This document shows, piece by piece, positions 17,744 to 27,042 of a stretch of DNA of 64,000 nt; position 1 is the first letter of the stretch, and every line of letters begins with the position of its first letter. The DNA lies in NCBI GenBank assembly GCA_035524795.1, contig DATKOF010000012.1, positions 186,001 to 250,000 on the forward strand, in the 5' to 3' direction. This DNA comes from DATKOF01 sp035524795 (GTDB lineage: Bacteria; Pseudomonadota; Gammaproteobacteria; Burkholderiales; SG8-41). Made by a program: the position numbers and the translations under genes. A model generated the notes under the pieces. It was not told the origin of the DNA. It did no database searches and saw only the letters and a list, made by a program, of their open reading frames with translations.

Positions 17744-19186
17744 TTATTGCAGCGTCTTCGCCTTCTCGAACGCTTCTTCGATCGCGCCGACCATGTAGAA
17801 CGCCTGTTCGGGCAGACTGTCGCATTCGCCGCTGACGATCATCTTGAAGCCCTTGATGGTGTCCTTCAGCGACACGTACTTGCCGGGCGTGCCGGTGAAG
17901 TTCTGCGCGACCGTGAACGGCTGCGACAGAAAACGCTGGATCTTGCGCGCGCGCGAGACGGCAAGCTTATCCTCGGGCGACAGTTCGTCCATGCCGAGGA
18001 TCGCGATGATGTCGCGCAGTTCCTTGTAGCGCTGCAGCGTCGCCTGCACCGCGCGCGTCGTGCTGTAGTGTTCCTCGCCGATCGTATTCGGATCGACCTG
18101 GCGCGAGGTCGAGTCGAGCGGATCGACCGCCGGATAGATGCCGAGCGCCGCGATGTCGCGCGACAGCACGACCGTGGCGTCGAGGTGGCCGAAGGTGGTC
18201 GCCGGCGACGGGTCGGTCAGGTCGTCGGCCGGCACGTAGACCGCCTGGATCGAGGTGATCGAGCCGGTCTTGGTCGAAGTGATGCGCTCCTGCAGGCGGC
18301 CCATTTCCTCGGCCAGCGTCGGCTGATAGCCGACCGCCGACGGCATGCGGCCGAGCAGCGCCGACACTTCGGTGCCGGCCAGCGTGAAGCGGTAGATGTT
18401 GTCGACGAAGAACAGAATGTCTCGGCCTTCGTCGCGGAAGCTTTCCGCCATCGTCAGGCCGGTCAGCGCGACGCGCAACCGGTTGCCGGGCGGTTCGTTC
18501 ATCTGGCCGAACACCATCGACACCTTGGAATCTTCGAGCTTGTCGAGCTTGATGACCTCGGCTTCCGCCATTTCGTGATAGAAGTCGTTGCCTTCGCGCG
18601 TGCGCTCGCCGACGCCGGCGAACACCGACAGCCCCGAGTGCTGGGTCGCGATGTTGTTGATCAGCTCCAGCATGTTGACGGTCTTGCCGACGCCGGCGCC
18701 ACCGAACAGGCCGATCTTGCCGCCCTTCGCGAACGGACAGATCAAATCGATAACTTTAATTCCGGTTTCGAGCAGCTCGACCGACGGCGACAATTCGTCG
18801 AACTTGGGCGCCGCCTGGTGAATCGAACGCAGCTTGTCGGACTTGATCGGCCCGGCCTCGTCGATCGGACGGCCGAGCACGTCCATGATGCGGCCGAGCG
18901 TGCCTTTGCCGACCGGCACCGAGATCGGCGCGCCGGTGCCTCTCACCTTCATGCCGCGGCGCAGACCGTCGGAGGAACCGAGCGCGATGCAGCGCACGAT
19001 GCCGTCGCCGAGCTGCTGTTCGACTTCGAACGTCAGCCCTTTTTCGGCCAGCCCGAGGTCGCCCGAAGCGTCGAGCGTCAGCGCGTCGTAAACCTTGGGC
19101 ATGTGTTCGCGGGGAAACTCGATATCGATCACCGCGCCGATGCACTGGACGATGGTGCCGAGTGTTGCAGTCTGTGCTTGTGCCAT
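17744..19186 (-). CDS. atpD: F1F0 ATP synthase subunit beta
   Basis: This 480-residue catalytic subunit has the P-loop GGAGVGKTVNMLELI, the catalytic-glutamate region GVGERTREGND, and the signature PAVDPLDSTSR. The length is slightly above the E. coli 460. It forms the alpha3beta3 hexamer of F1 with AtpA. The 65-bp gap to atpG holds a GC-rich intergenic repeat, the largest spacer within the F1 part of the operon. Confidence 0.98.
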   Translation of the reverse strand: MAQAQTATLGTIVQCIGAVIDIEFPREHMPKVYDALTLDASGDLGLAEKGLTFEVEQQLGDGIVRCIALGSSDGLRRGMKVRGTGAPISVPVGKGTLGRIMDVLGRPIDEAGPIKSDKLRSIHQAAPKFDELSPSVELLETGIKVIDLICPFAKGGKIGLFGGAGVGKTVNMLELINNIATQHSGLSVFAGVGERTREGNDFYHEMAEAEVIKLDKLEDSKVSMVFGQMNEPPGNRLRVALTGLTMAESFRDEGRDILFFVDNIYRFTLAGTEVSALLGRMPSAVGYQPTLAEEMGRLQERITSTKTGSITSIQAVYVPADDLTDPSPATTFGHLDATVVLSRDIAALGIYPAVDPLDSTSRQVDPNTIGEEHYSTTRAVQATLQRYKELRDIIAILGMDELSPEDKLAVSRARKIQRFLSQPFTVAQNFTGTPGKYVSLKDTIKGFKMIVSGECDSLPEQAFYMVGAIEEAFEKAKTLQ

Positions 19187-19210
19187 AGCTCTGGTTCCTA
19201 ATAGATCAAG

Positions 19211-19244
19211 TTTTTCTCTGCGCTCTCCGCGTCTCCGCGGTAAG
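19211..19244. repeat. GC-rich CTCYSCG-type intergenic repeat
   Basis: Between atpG and atpD the plus strand reads three near-copies of a CTCTGCG/CTCCGCG unit in a row after a T tract, ending GCGGTAAG. The pattern resembles short dispersed intergenic repeats that I recall from environmental proteobacterial genomes. Only one copy was seen in this window, so family membership is inference. Confidence 0.45.
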
Positions 19245-19251
19245 TCCGCCG

Positions 19252-20223
19252 TTATACCGCCGCCGCGCCGCCGACGATTTCAGAAATTTCCTTGGTGATG
19301 CCGGCCTGACGGTTCTTGTTGTAGATCAGCGTCAGTTCGTCGATCAGCGTTGCCGCGTTGTCGGACGCCGCCTTCATCGCCACCATCCGCGCCGACTGTT
19401 CGGACGCCATGTTGTCGGCGACCGCCTGGAACACGATCGCTTCGATGTAGCGCGTCAGCACCTGGTCAAGCACCGCTTTCGCATCAGGCTCATAAATGTA
19501 GTCCCACCTGCCCTCGGGCCCGCTGAAGGGTTCGTCATGCGCGCTCCCCGGATTTTGATGGGCGGGTTGGGGGAAAGATTCGGATCTTGTTTCCGGGGCA
19601 TAAGCATGTCCCTGGGTCGCCTCGGATCCGCGGAGCCACCTGTCGGACAACGGCAATAACTGCTCCATCACCGGCTCCTGCTTCATCGTATTGACGAAGC
19701 GCGTATAGAACAGCATCAGCCGGTCGAAACGGTCCTGCATATAGCCGTCGAGCATCACCTTGATCGCGCCGAGCAGTTTTTCCATCTGCGGGCGATCGCC
19801 GAGATGAACCGCCTGCGACACGATATTGGCGCCGAGCCGCTGCATGAAGCCGAGCCCCTTGTTGCCGATGCAGCACGCTTCGACCTGTTCGCCCTGCGCC
19901 TGCCATTCCTTGTAGTGGGAGAGCAGCAGCCGCTGCACGTTGGTGTTGAGCCCGCCGCACAGCCCCTTGTCAGTGGTGACCAGGATCACGCCGATGCGCT
20001 TCACGGTGTCACGCTCGACCAGGAACGGATGGTGATACTCGGAATGCGCGTGACTGATGTGCGCGATCACCGCGCGGATTTTCTCGCTGTACGGCCGCGC
20101 GTGGCGCATCCGCTCCTGCGCGCGCTTCATCTTGGAAGCGGCGACCATTTCCATGGCCTTGGTGATCTTGCGCGTGTTCTGCACGCTGCGGATCTTGACG
20201 CGGATTTCCTTGGTGCCGGGCAT
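19252..20223 (-). CDS. atpG: F1F0 ATP synthase subunit gamma, with internal insertion
   Basis: The gamma subunit is the rotating shaft of F1. Both termini are typical: KEIRVKIRSVQNTRKITKAM at the start and QAGITKEISEIVGGAAAV at the end. At 323 residues it is about 33 longer than usual. The extra residues lie at about 193-239, between EQLLPL and WDYIYEPD, a loop of variable length in the globular part. That loop is rich in Pro, Gly, Ser, Glu and His. The frame stays open and the flanks are conserved, so the gene should be functional. Confidence 0.96.
   Translation of the reverse strand: MPGTKEIRVKIRSVQNTRKITKAMEMVAASKMKRAQERMRHARPYSEKIRAVIAHISHAHSEYHHPFLVERDTVKRIGVILVTTDKGLCGGLNTNVQRLLLSHYKEWQAQGEQVEACCIGNKGLGFMQRLGANIVSQAVHLGDRPQMEKLLGAIKVMLDGYMQDRFDRLMLFYTRFVNTMKQEPVMEQLLPLSDRWLRGSEATQGHAYAPETRSESFPQPAHQNPGSAHDEPFSGPEGRWDYIYEPDAKAVLDQVLTRYIEAIVFQAVADNMASEQSARMVAMKAASDNAATLIDELTLIYNKNRQAGITKEISEIVGGAAAV
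19507..19647 (-). other. In-frame insertion in atpG containing nested inverted repeats
   Basis: This segment encodes about 47 loop residues where other gamma subunits have about 10-17. It holds an outer inverted repeat CCCCGGA (19546-19552) / TCCGGGG (19592-19598) around an inner perfect hairpin AAGAT-TCGG-ATCTT (19575-19588). The structure resembles a small palindromic element inserted in frame, comparable in principle to intragenic palindromic elements of Rickettsia. Whether it recurs in the genome is unknown. Confidence 0.5.
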
Positions 20224-20232
20224 CGGATTCGC

Positions 20233-21783
<1,551 letters not shown>

Positions 21784-21795
21784 AAATTTCCCCGA

Positions 21796-22329
21796 TTAAT
21801 TCTTGAGCGCCGCGGCCATCGTCGCCAACTTGCCGCGCACCGAACCATCTATCACCTCATCGCCGACCTGCATGCGCACGCCGCCGATCAACCGTTCATC
21901 CACCTTCACCTGCGGCCTCACTTTGCGACCGAAGCGGTGCTCCAGCTCCGCAACCAGCGCCGCAAGCTGCGCGTCGCCCAGAGGAAACGCGGAGGTAATC
22001 CGCGCGTCGACCACGGCCTGACGTTCATTCTTTAGCGCTTCGTACAGCGTGCGTATCTCCGGCAACAGATCAAGGCGGCTGTTTTCGATCAGCACATGCG
22101 TAAAGTTCTGGGCCTCCAGAGGCAGCGCGCCGCCGCAGGCGGCGGCAAATATCGCATACAGCTGATCGCCGGAGAGATTGGGATTGTGGATCGCGTCGCG
22201 CATTTCCGGAACAGACGCAACTTCCGCCATCGCGGTGAGCACCTCGGACCATTTGTCGAGCGCCCCGGCGGCGTCGGCCAGCGCAAATACCGCTTCCGCA
22301 TAGGGGCGTGCAATGGTGGTATTTTCCAT
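21796..22329 (-). CDS. atpH: F1F0 ATP synthase subunit delta
   Basis: The 177-residue delta subunit joins the top of F1 to the b-subunit stator. It shows the family N-terminus (TIARPYAEAVFALA), a helical N-terminal domain and the conserved C-terminal KVDERLIGGVRMQVGDEVIDGSV stretch, split here by normal family residues. It starts 4 bp after atpF ends. Confidence 0.95.
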   Translation of the reverse strand: MENTTIARPYAEAVFALADAAGALDKWSEVLTAMAEVASVPEMRDAIHNPNLSGDQLYAIFAAACGGALPLEAQNFTHVLIENSRLDLLPEIRTLYEALKNERQAVVDARITSAFPLGDAQLAALVAELEHRFGRKVRPQVKVDERLIGGVRMQVGDEVIDGSVRGKLATMAAALKN

Positions 22330-22333
22330 GATG

Positions 22334-22807
22334 TCAGTGCAATTCCTTTTGCATCTGGGACAGTAAATCGGCGTGGGTTTTGGCGTCTACTTCCCGGCGC
22401 AGAATCTTTTCGGCTCCCGCCACCGCCAGCTGGGTCACCTGATCGCGCAGGCTTTCCTTGGCGCGATTGACCTGCTGATCGATTTCGGCCTTGGCGCCGG
22501 CCAGAATGCGGTCGCCCTCGCCCCTGGCGCTGTCCCGCGCGTCCTCGATGATTTCGCTGGCGCGCTTTTCAGCGTGGGCGATGATCTCGGCAGCCTTGCC
22601 CTTGGCGGCGTCCATCTCCTGCGCCACGCGCCTGGCAGCTTGGTCGAGTTCCTGCTTGCCGCGTTCAGCCGCGGCCAGCCCGTCGGCGATCCGCGTCTGG
22701 CGGTCCGCCATCAGCTTCGACAGCGGGCCCCACAGCACCCGGTTGACGAACCAGATCAGCAGAATGAATGCCACCATCTGCGCGATCAGGGTGACAGTAA
22801 TACTCAT
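22334..22807 (-). CDS. atpF: F1F0 ATP synthase subunit b
   Basis: The 157-residue peripheral stalk protein has one N-terminal membrane helix (about 5-25, ending LIWFVNRVLWGPL) followed by a long, charged, Ala-rich helix with coiled-coil character (about 30-140). The family motif around VNRVLWGPLSKLMADRQ is present. A clear GGGAGGA ribosome site precedes the ATG at 22807. Confidence 0.95.
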   Translation of the reverse strand: MSITVTLIAQMVAFILLIWFVNRVLWGPLSKLMADRQTRIADGLAAAERGKQELDQAARRVAQEMDAAKGKAAEIIAHAEKRASEIIEDARDSARGEGDRILAGAKAEIDQQVNRAKESLRDQVTQLAVAGAEKILRREVDAKTHADLLSQMQKELH

Positions 22808-22843
22808 ATGCGCATTCCTCCCCGGAGCTGCTGTCGCGCGCGC

Positions 22844-23137
22844 TCAGCCGCCCAGCGTCTTGATCGCCGCCTGCAGCGCGCCGACAAACGGATTGGCGAA
22901 CAGGAACCACATCGCGAATGCCAGAATGATGAACGGGAACGACTCCATCAGACCGGCGAAAATGAACATATTCGTCATCAGCGCCGGGCGCATTTCCGGC
23001 TGGCGTGCGATGCCTTCCAGTGTCTTCGCGCAAATCAGGCCCCAGCCGATCGCAGAGCCGAGTCCGGCGGCGGCGAGGATGACGCCCACGCCGACCGCGG
23101 TGTAGGCATAAATGGTGGCAAGCATTTCAGCAGTCAT
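22844..23137 (-). CDS. atpE: F1F0 ATP synthase subunit c
   Basis: This 97-residue proteolipid of the rotor ring has two membrane helices joined by the polar ARQP loop (residues 44-47). The ion-binding carboxylate is Glu65 in helix 2 (GLMESFPFI), a glutamate as in many bacteria rather than the E. coli aspartate. No Na+-binding pattern is evident, so proton coupling is assumed. It is somewhat longer than the E. coli 79 residues at both ends. Confidence 0.96.
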   Translation of the reverse strand: MTAEMLATIYAYTAVGVGVILAAAGLGSAIGWGLICAKTLEGIARQPEMRPALMTNMFIFAGLMESFPFIILAFAMWFLFANPFVGALQAAIKTLGG

Positions 23138-23194
23138 TTCTTTCTCCCTTCAACAATACAGATCGTTAAAAATTCGCGGCGGCGCCCGCCGGTG

Positions 23195-24028
23195 TCAATG
23201 GTCGGTCGCGTGCGCCATGCTCAAATATACGATGGTCAACACCATGAAAATAAACGCCTGCAGCGTGATGACCAGCAGGTGGAAAATCAGCCAGCCCAGA
23301 TCCAGCACCGCCTGCAGCGGCAGCCAGAACAACGCCGCCCAGCCCACGGCGAGCGTGCCGCCGATCAGCGCGATCAGCAAAAACACCAGTTCGCCGGCGA
23401 ACAGGTTGCCGAACAGCCGCAGGCCGAGGCTCAGCGGCTTCGCCAGTTCTTCGATCAGCGTCATCACGACGTTGACCGGTATCAGAAATTTGCCGAACGG
23501 ATGGAACAGGAACATCTTGATGTAGCCGATGACGCCTTTTTCCTTGATGTTGTAGAACACGATCAGCAGAAACACCGTGAACGACATCGCGAGCGTGGTA
23601 TTGAGGTCGGTCGTGGGCACCGCTTTCAGGTGCGGCACACCGACGAGCCTGGCGAGGAACGGCAGCAGATCCACCGGTATCAGGTCCATGAAATTCATCA
23701 GCCACACCCAGACAAAGATCGTCAGCGCCAGCGGCGCGATCAGCGGGTTGGAGTGAGGAAACGCGTCGCGCACCTGGCCGGAGACGAATTCGAGAATGGA
23801 TTCGACAAAATTCTGGAAACCCCCGGGCTTTCCCGTCTCCAACTGGAGCCGCAGGCGCCAGCTGGTGAACACGATCAGCGCGCCAAGCAGGACGCTGAAA
23901 AACAGCGTATCGACGTTGAACGCCCAGAAACCGCCGTGCCCGCAATCTGGTCCGACACACAGATTGGTCAGATGGTGCTGGATGTACTCGACCGACCCGC
24001 CGCCGGAAGAAGATGCCGCTTCGCTCAA
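23195..24028 (-). CDS. atpB: F1F0 ATP synthase subunit a
   Basis: The 277-residue membrane subunit forms the proton half-channels. It has several hydrophobic helices and the essential arginine in SLGLRLFGNLFAGELVF. The C-terminal helix LQAFIFMVLTIVYLSMAHA is typical. The start seems to be TTG at 24028, since no in-frame ATG precedes the conserved VEYIQHHLTNL. That choice is the least certain point. Confidence 0.95.
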   Translation of the reverse strand: MSEAASSSGGGSVEYIQHHLTNLCVGPDCGHGGFWAFNVDTLFFSVLLGALIVFTSWRLRLQLETGKPGGFQNFVESILEFVSGQVRDAFPHSNPLIAPLALTIFVWVWLMNFMDLIPVDLLPFLARLVGVPHLKAVPTTDLNTTLAMSFTVFLLIVFYNIKEKGVIGYIKMFLFHPFGKFLIPVNVVMTLIEELAKPLSLGLRLFGNLFAGELVFLLIALIGGTLAVGWAALFWLPLQAVLDLGWLIFHLLVITLQAFIFMVLTIVYLSMAHATDH

Positions 24029-24040
24029 CGCCCTGATCCT

Positions 24041-24427
24041 CTATTCACCGCGCGTCATGCCGCGCGCGTTTATAAAATATCCGCCCTGCGCCAGCCCGAA
24101 ACCGACCAGCAGGGCCAGCGGTTCCAGGTGCAACGTCGCCAAGCCGAGAGCAAGCGCGCCCAGTACGAAAAAGAATCGCTGAGCTGCACCTACATACAGG
24201 ATGCGCATTCCGGCGCCCGGATTGTCAGCGGCTCTGCTGGCACGCTTTATACTGCGACCCAACAGCAGGGTCACAGCGACTCCGGTTATCCCCCCGTATA
24301 GCACGGCTTCCGCCGCCCCCCATCCCTTGCCACTGAAAAAAAACGCGGCGGCAAGCAAGCTGCTCACAATCTGCCAGGCGATGACCCTGCGAATCCGGTC
24401 ATCGATCTCGTGCGCAGCCCTGTTCAA
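24041..24427 (-). CDS. atpI: ATP synthase subunit I
   Basis: The 128-residue membrane protein has four predicted helices (about 15-35, 40-58, 75-92, 98-118) and sits at the usual place between atpZ and atpB. AtpI helps assemble the c-ring in several bacteria. Sequence conservation in this family is low, so the call rests on context and topology. The start is probably TTG, overlapping the atpZ stop as TTGA. Confidence 0.85.
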   Translation of the reverse strand: MNRAAHEIDDRIRRVIAWQIVSSLLAAAFFFSGKGWGAAEAVLYGGITGVAVTLLLGRSIKRASRAADNPGAGMRILYVGAAQRFFFVLGALALGLATLHLEPLALLVGFGLAQGGYFINARGMTRGE

Positions 24428-24630
24428 TGCGACGCTGGATGGGTTAAAAGTTTATAGACTTTCAGGATGCCTCCGACAAACCCCAAGCCGCACAACAGCA
24501 CCATGAAAACGGGTCTGGTTTCAAGCCAGGCATCCAGCACATAGCCTAATAAAAATCCGGCGAGCACCATGGAGGTCAATATCGTGCCGACCCCCATCAA
24601 CAACAGCCCGGTATTTTTGGGCTGGTTCAT
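24424..24630 (-). CDS. atpZ: AtpZ/AtpI-type small membrane protein
   Basis: The 68-residue protein has two membrane helices (about 8-30 and 40-60) and a Gly-rich pattern (GVGTILTSMVLAGFLLGYVLD in the first helix, GLGFVGGILKVYKLL in the second) typical of the AtpZ family, sometimes proposed to carry Mg2+ or Ca2+ or to aid assembly. It is the first gene of the atp operon. The ATG at 24630 was chosen over a TTG two codons upstream. Confidence 0.85.
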   Translation of the reverse strand: MNQPKNTGLLLMGVGTILTSMVLAGFLLGYVLDAWLETRPVFMVLLCGLGFVGGILKVYKLLTHPASH

Positions 24631-24653
24631 TTTCAACCTAAAAAACGAGCCGC

Positions 24654-24683
24654 ATTATAGCCTTGCGTCCCCCGGCCTCGCAA
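24654..24683 (-). promoter_or_regulatory. Sigma-70 promoter of the atp operon
   Basis: Reading the minus strand, TTGCGA (24683-24678) and a perfect TATAAT (24659-24654) are separated by 18 bp. The predicted transcript start is about 15-17 bases before the atpZ ATG, so the leader is short. It lies in the 142-bp gap between parB and atpZ. Confidence 0.75.
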
Positions 24684-24772
24684 GCGCGCAACACGGGGGA
24701 AATCGTCTTTCAGCCCCTCTCGCGGAAGCGCGAAAACTCGCGTTTTATGCTCACCGGACACGGGCATCGCCC

Positions 24773-25627
24773 TTATTTGATATGGGCAAGAATGCCCTGC
24801 AATTCATCCAGACTGCCGTAATAAATCGTTATTTTCCCTTTGCCGCGTGCACCATGATGGAACTGCACTCTGGCGCCCAGTTTCTCGGCAAGGTCATTTT
24901 GCAACCGTATTACATCACGATCCTTTGAGCTCGCCCGCTTCTTCTTGCCGCCGGCGGCGCTCAGCCGCGCAACCAATCGCTCCGTCTCGCGCACCGACAG
25001 TCCGCGCGCGGCGGCTTCGCGCGCGGCCTCGATCTGCTGCATGCCGGACAGGGCAAGCAGTGCGCGCGCGTGCCCCATATCGAGCTGCCCGCTTTGCATC
25101 AACCCCCGCACCGGCTCCGTCAACGTCAGCAGCCGCAACAGATTGGTCACTGCGGCGCGCGAACGACCGACGGATTGGGCCGCTGCATCGTGAGTCATAT
25201 CGAATTCGTCGATCAATCGCTGGATCCCGGCCGCTTGTTCGAGCGGCTTCAGATCCTCGCGCTGGATGTTTTCGATCAGCGCCATCGCCAGAGCTTCTCT
25301 GTCGGGAACGGCGCGCACCTGAGCCGGCACGACCGACAGACCGGCCAGTCGCGCCGCCCGCCAGCGTCTTTCACCTGCGATGATTTCATACCGCCCGTTT
25401 TCGATGGGGCGCACCAGAATCGGCTGCATCAAACCCTGCGCCCTGATTGAATCGGCGAGTTCCCGCAATGCGGCTTCTTCCATGCCGGTGCGTGGCTGGT
25501 ACTTTCCCGGCTGCAGTTCTTCCACCTGCAACTCGATGAGCGCATTCCGCGCGCCTGCTGGCGATGGCGGTTCGTCGCCGCCGAGCAGCGCATCGAGTCC
25601 TCGACCGAGTCCCTTTATCTTTGCCAT
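24773..25627 (-). CDS. parB: Chromosome partitioning protein ParB
   Basis: The 284-residue CTPase clamp loads at parS and spreads to form the segregation complex. The N-terminal region has LRELADSIRAQGLMQPILVR and the CTP-binding GERRWRAARLAG (85-96). A helix-turn-helix follows (AQSVGRSRAAVTNLLRLLTL), and a C-terminal dimerisation domain carries a basic linker (GGKKKRASSKDRD). It starts 9 bp after parA with an AGGAG site. A parS site lies 3.3 kb away. Confidence 0.96.
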   Translation of the reverse strand: MAKIKGLGRGLDALLGGDEPPSPAGARNALIELQVEELQPGKYQPRTGMEEAALRELADSIRAQGLMQPILVRPIENGRYEIIAGERRWRAARLAGLSVVPAQVRAVPDREALAMALIENIQREDLKPLEQAAGIQRLIDEFDMTHDAAAQSVGRSRAAVTNLLRLLTLTEPVRGLMQSGQLDMGHARALLALSGMQQIEAAREAAARGLSVRETERLVARLSAAGGKKKRASSKDRDVIRLQNDLAEKLGARVQFHHGARGKGKITIYYGSLDELQGILAHIK

Positions 25628-25636
25628 ATTTCTCTC

Positions 25637-26407
25637 CTAGGCGCGATGTCCCGCCCGGTTCAGCATTTCTCCGGCCAGCGCCAGATAGGCTTGGGCGCCC
25701 TTGGATGTTTTGTCAAAATCAAGCGTTGCCACGCCGAAGCTGGGCGCCTCGGCAAGCCGGACATTGCGGGGAATCACGGTACGATAAACTTTTTCTCCGA
25801 AATGCTGTTGCAGCTGTGCCGAGACTTGCTGCGCAAGCGTATTGCGCGGGTCATACATGGTGCGCAGCAATCCCTCGATATGCAGCGCCGGGTTCAAGTG
25901 CGCGCGTATCTTCTTGATGGTCTGCACCAGATCGCTTAACCCCTCCAGCGCATAATATTCACACTGCATCGGGATCAGCACAGCGTCGGCTGCAGTCAAT
26001 CCGTTGACGGTCAGCAGGTTGAGCGCGGGCGGACAGTCGATCAGAACAAAGTCGTAATTGCCGGCCACTTTTGCAAGCGCATTCTTCAGTCGCGCTTCCC
26101 GATCTTCAAGATCGACCAGTTCTACCTCCGCGCCAGCAAGCTCGCGATTGGCCGGCAACACATCGTAGCCGCCGCTCGAGATGACGATGGCGGCGTCAGT
26201 CTCGGCGCTGCCCAACAAAACTTGATATACGGAGGTAACTAATGTTCGTTTATCGATGCCGCTGCCCATCGTCGCATTACCTTGTGGATCGAGATCGACC
26301 AGCAGCACTCGCCTTTTGACCGTAACCAGGCTGGCGGCAAGGTTGACGCTGGTCGTCGTCTTGCCGACTCCGCCTTTCTGGTTGGTTATTGCAAGGATTT
26401 TTGTCAT
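25637..26407 (-). CDS. parA: Chromosome partitioning ATPase ParA (Soj)
   Basis: The 256-residue deviant Walker-A ATPase (TNQKGGVGKTTTSVNLA at about residues 8-24) drives ParB-parS complexes apart. Walker B is in FVLIDCPPALNLLT. It lacks the N-terminal HTH of plasmid type Ia ParA proteins, fitting a chromosomal Soj. I chose the ATG at 26407. A TTG three codons earlier would overlap the rsmG stop. It follows mnmG-rsmG in the classic near-origin order. Confidence 0.96.
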   Translation of the reverse strand: MTKILAITNQKGGVGKTTTSVNLAASLVTVKRRVLLVDLDPQGNATMGSGIDKRTLVTSVYQVLLGSAETDAAIVISSGGYDVLPANRELAGAEVELVDLEDREARLKNALAKVAGNYDFVLIDCPPALNLLTVNGLTAADAVLIPMQCEYYALEGLSDLVQTIKKIRAHLNPALHIEGLLRTMYDPRNTLAQQVSAQLQQHFGEKVYRTVIPRNVRLAEAPSFGVATLDFDKTSKGAQAYLALAGEMLNRAGHRA

Positions 26408-26412
26408 CGGAC

Positions 26413-27042
26413 TCAATGCACCACGGGTTTGAGCAGTACCAGATGGCGCGCCTCGTTCAGACCCGGGATGGAAAGCGAAACCACGCGTTCCACCGCAAAA
26501 CCTGGCGGCATGCGGGCAAGCTCATCATCCGGATAAGCGCCTTTCATCGCGGCCATCACACCGTCAGCCGCGCATAGCCGGCCGGCAGCCTCGATGAATT
26601 TCGGTAAATCCGAAAATGCGCGCGAAACGATAAGGTCAAATCCGGCTTCGGACCGCCATGTTTCTATCCGGTCACAGACAACCGTAGCGTTGGCAAGCCC
26701 TAACTCAATAATCGCCTGCCGCATAAAGGCTGCTTTCTTCTGATTGCTGTCCAGCAACGTAATTCGACTTTGCGGCCACATCATGGCCAAGGGAATTCCG
26801 GGCAAACCTGCTCCGCTGCCAACATCCAGAACGAAGCGTGCGCTCACATATGGCGAGATGGCCAGGCTATCGAGCAAATGTCGCCGCAACATATCTTCCG
26901 GGCTGCGGATTGCCGTCAAGCTGAAAGTGCGGTTCCATTTTTCAATCAGCTTCAGATAATCGCGCATCCGGTGTTGTGTTGCCGCGGGTACCGACAAGCC
27001 AAGCTCGGCAATCCCCTGTGCGAGCAGATCGTCCAGCGCCAT
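26413..27042 (-). CDS. rsmG: 16S rRNA (guanine527-N7)-methyltransferase
   Basis: The 209-residue SAM-dependent enzyme (GidB) methylates G527 of 16S rRNA, and its loss gives low-level streptomycin resistance. The SAM-binding motif is FVLDVGSGAGLPGIPLA at about residue 69, and the N-terminal family pattern NRTFSLTAIRSPEDMLRRHLLDSL is present in normal order. The ATG directly abuts the mnmG stop (TGAATG), indicating coupled translation. Confidence 0.95.
   Translation of the reverse strand: MALDDLLAQGIAELGLSVPAATQHRMRDYLKLIEKWNRTFSLTAIRSPEDMLRRHLLDSLAISPYVSARFVLDVGSGAGLPGIPLAMMWPQSRITLLDSNQKKAAFMRQAIIELGLANATVVCDRIETWRSEAGFDLIVSRAFSDLPKFIEAAGRLCAADGVMAAMKGAYPDDELARMPPGFAVERVVSLSIPGLNEARHLVLLKPVVH

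Noticed and set aside
24773..26407. parA/parB as part of an integrated plasmid
   Set aside because: They sit in the standard mnmG-rsmG-parA-parB chromosomal order with a chromosomal-type parS, and ParA lacks the plasmid-type N-terminal HTH.
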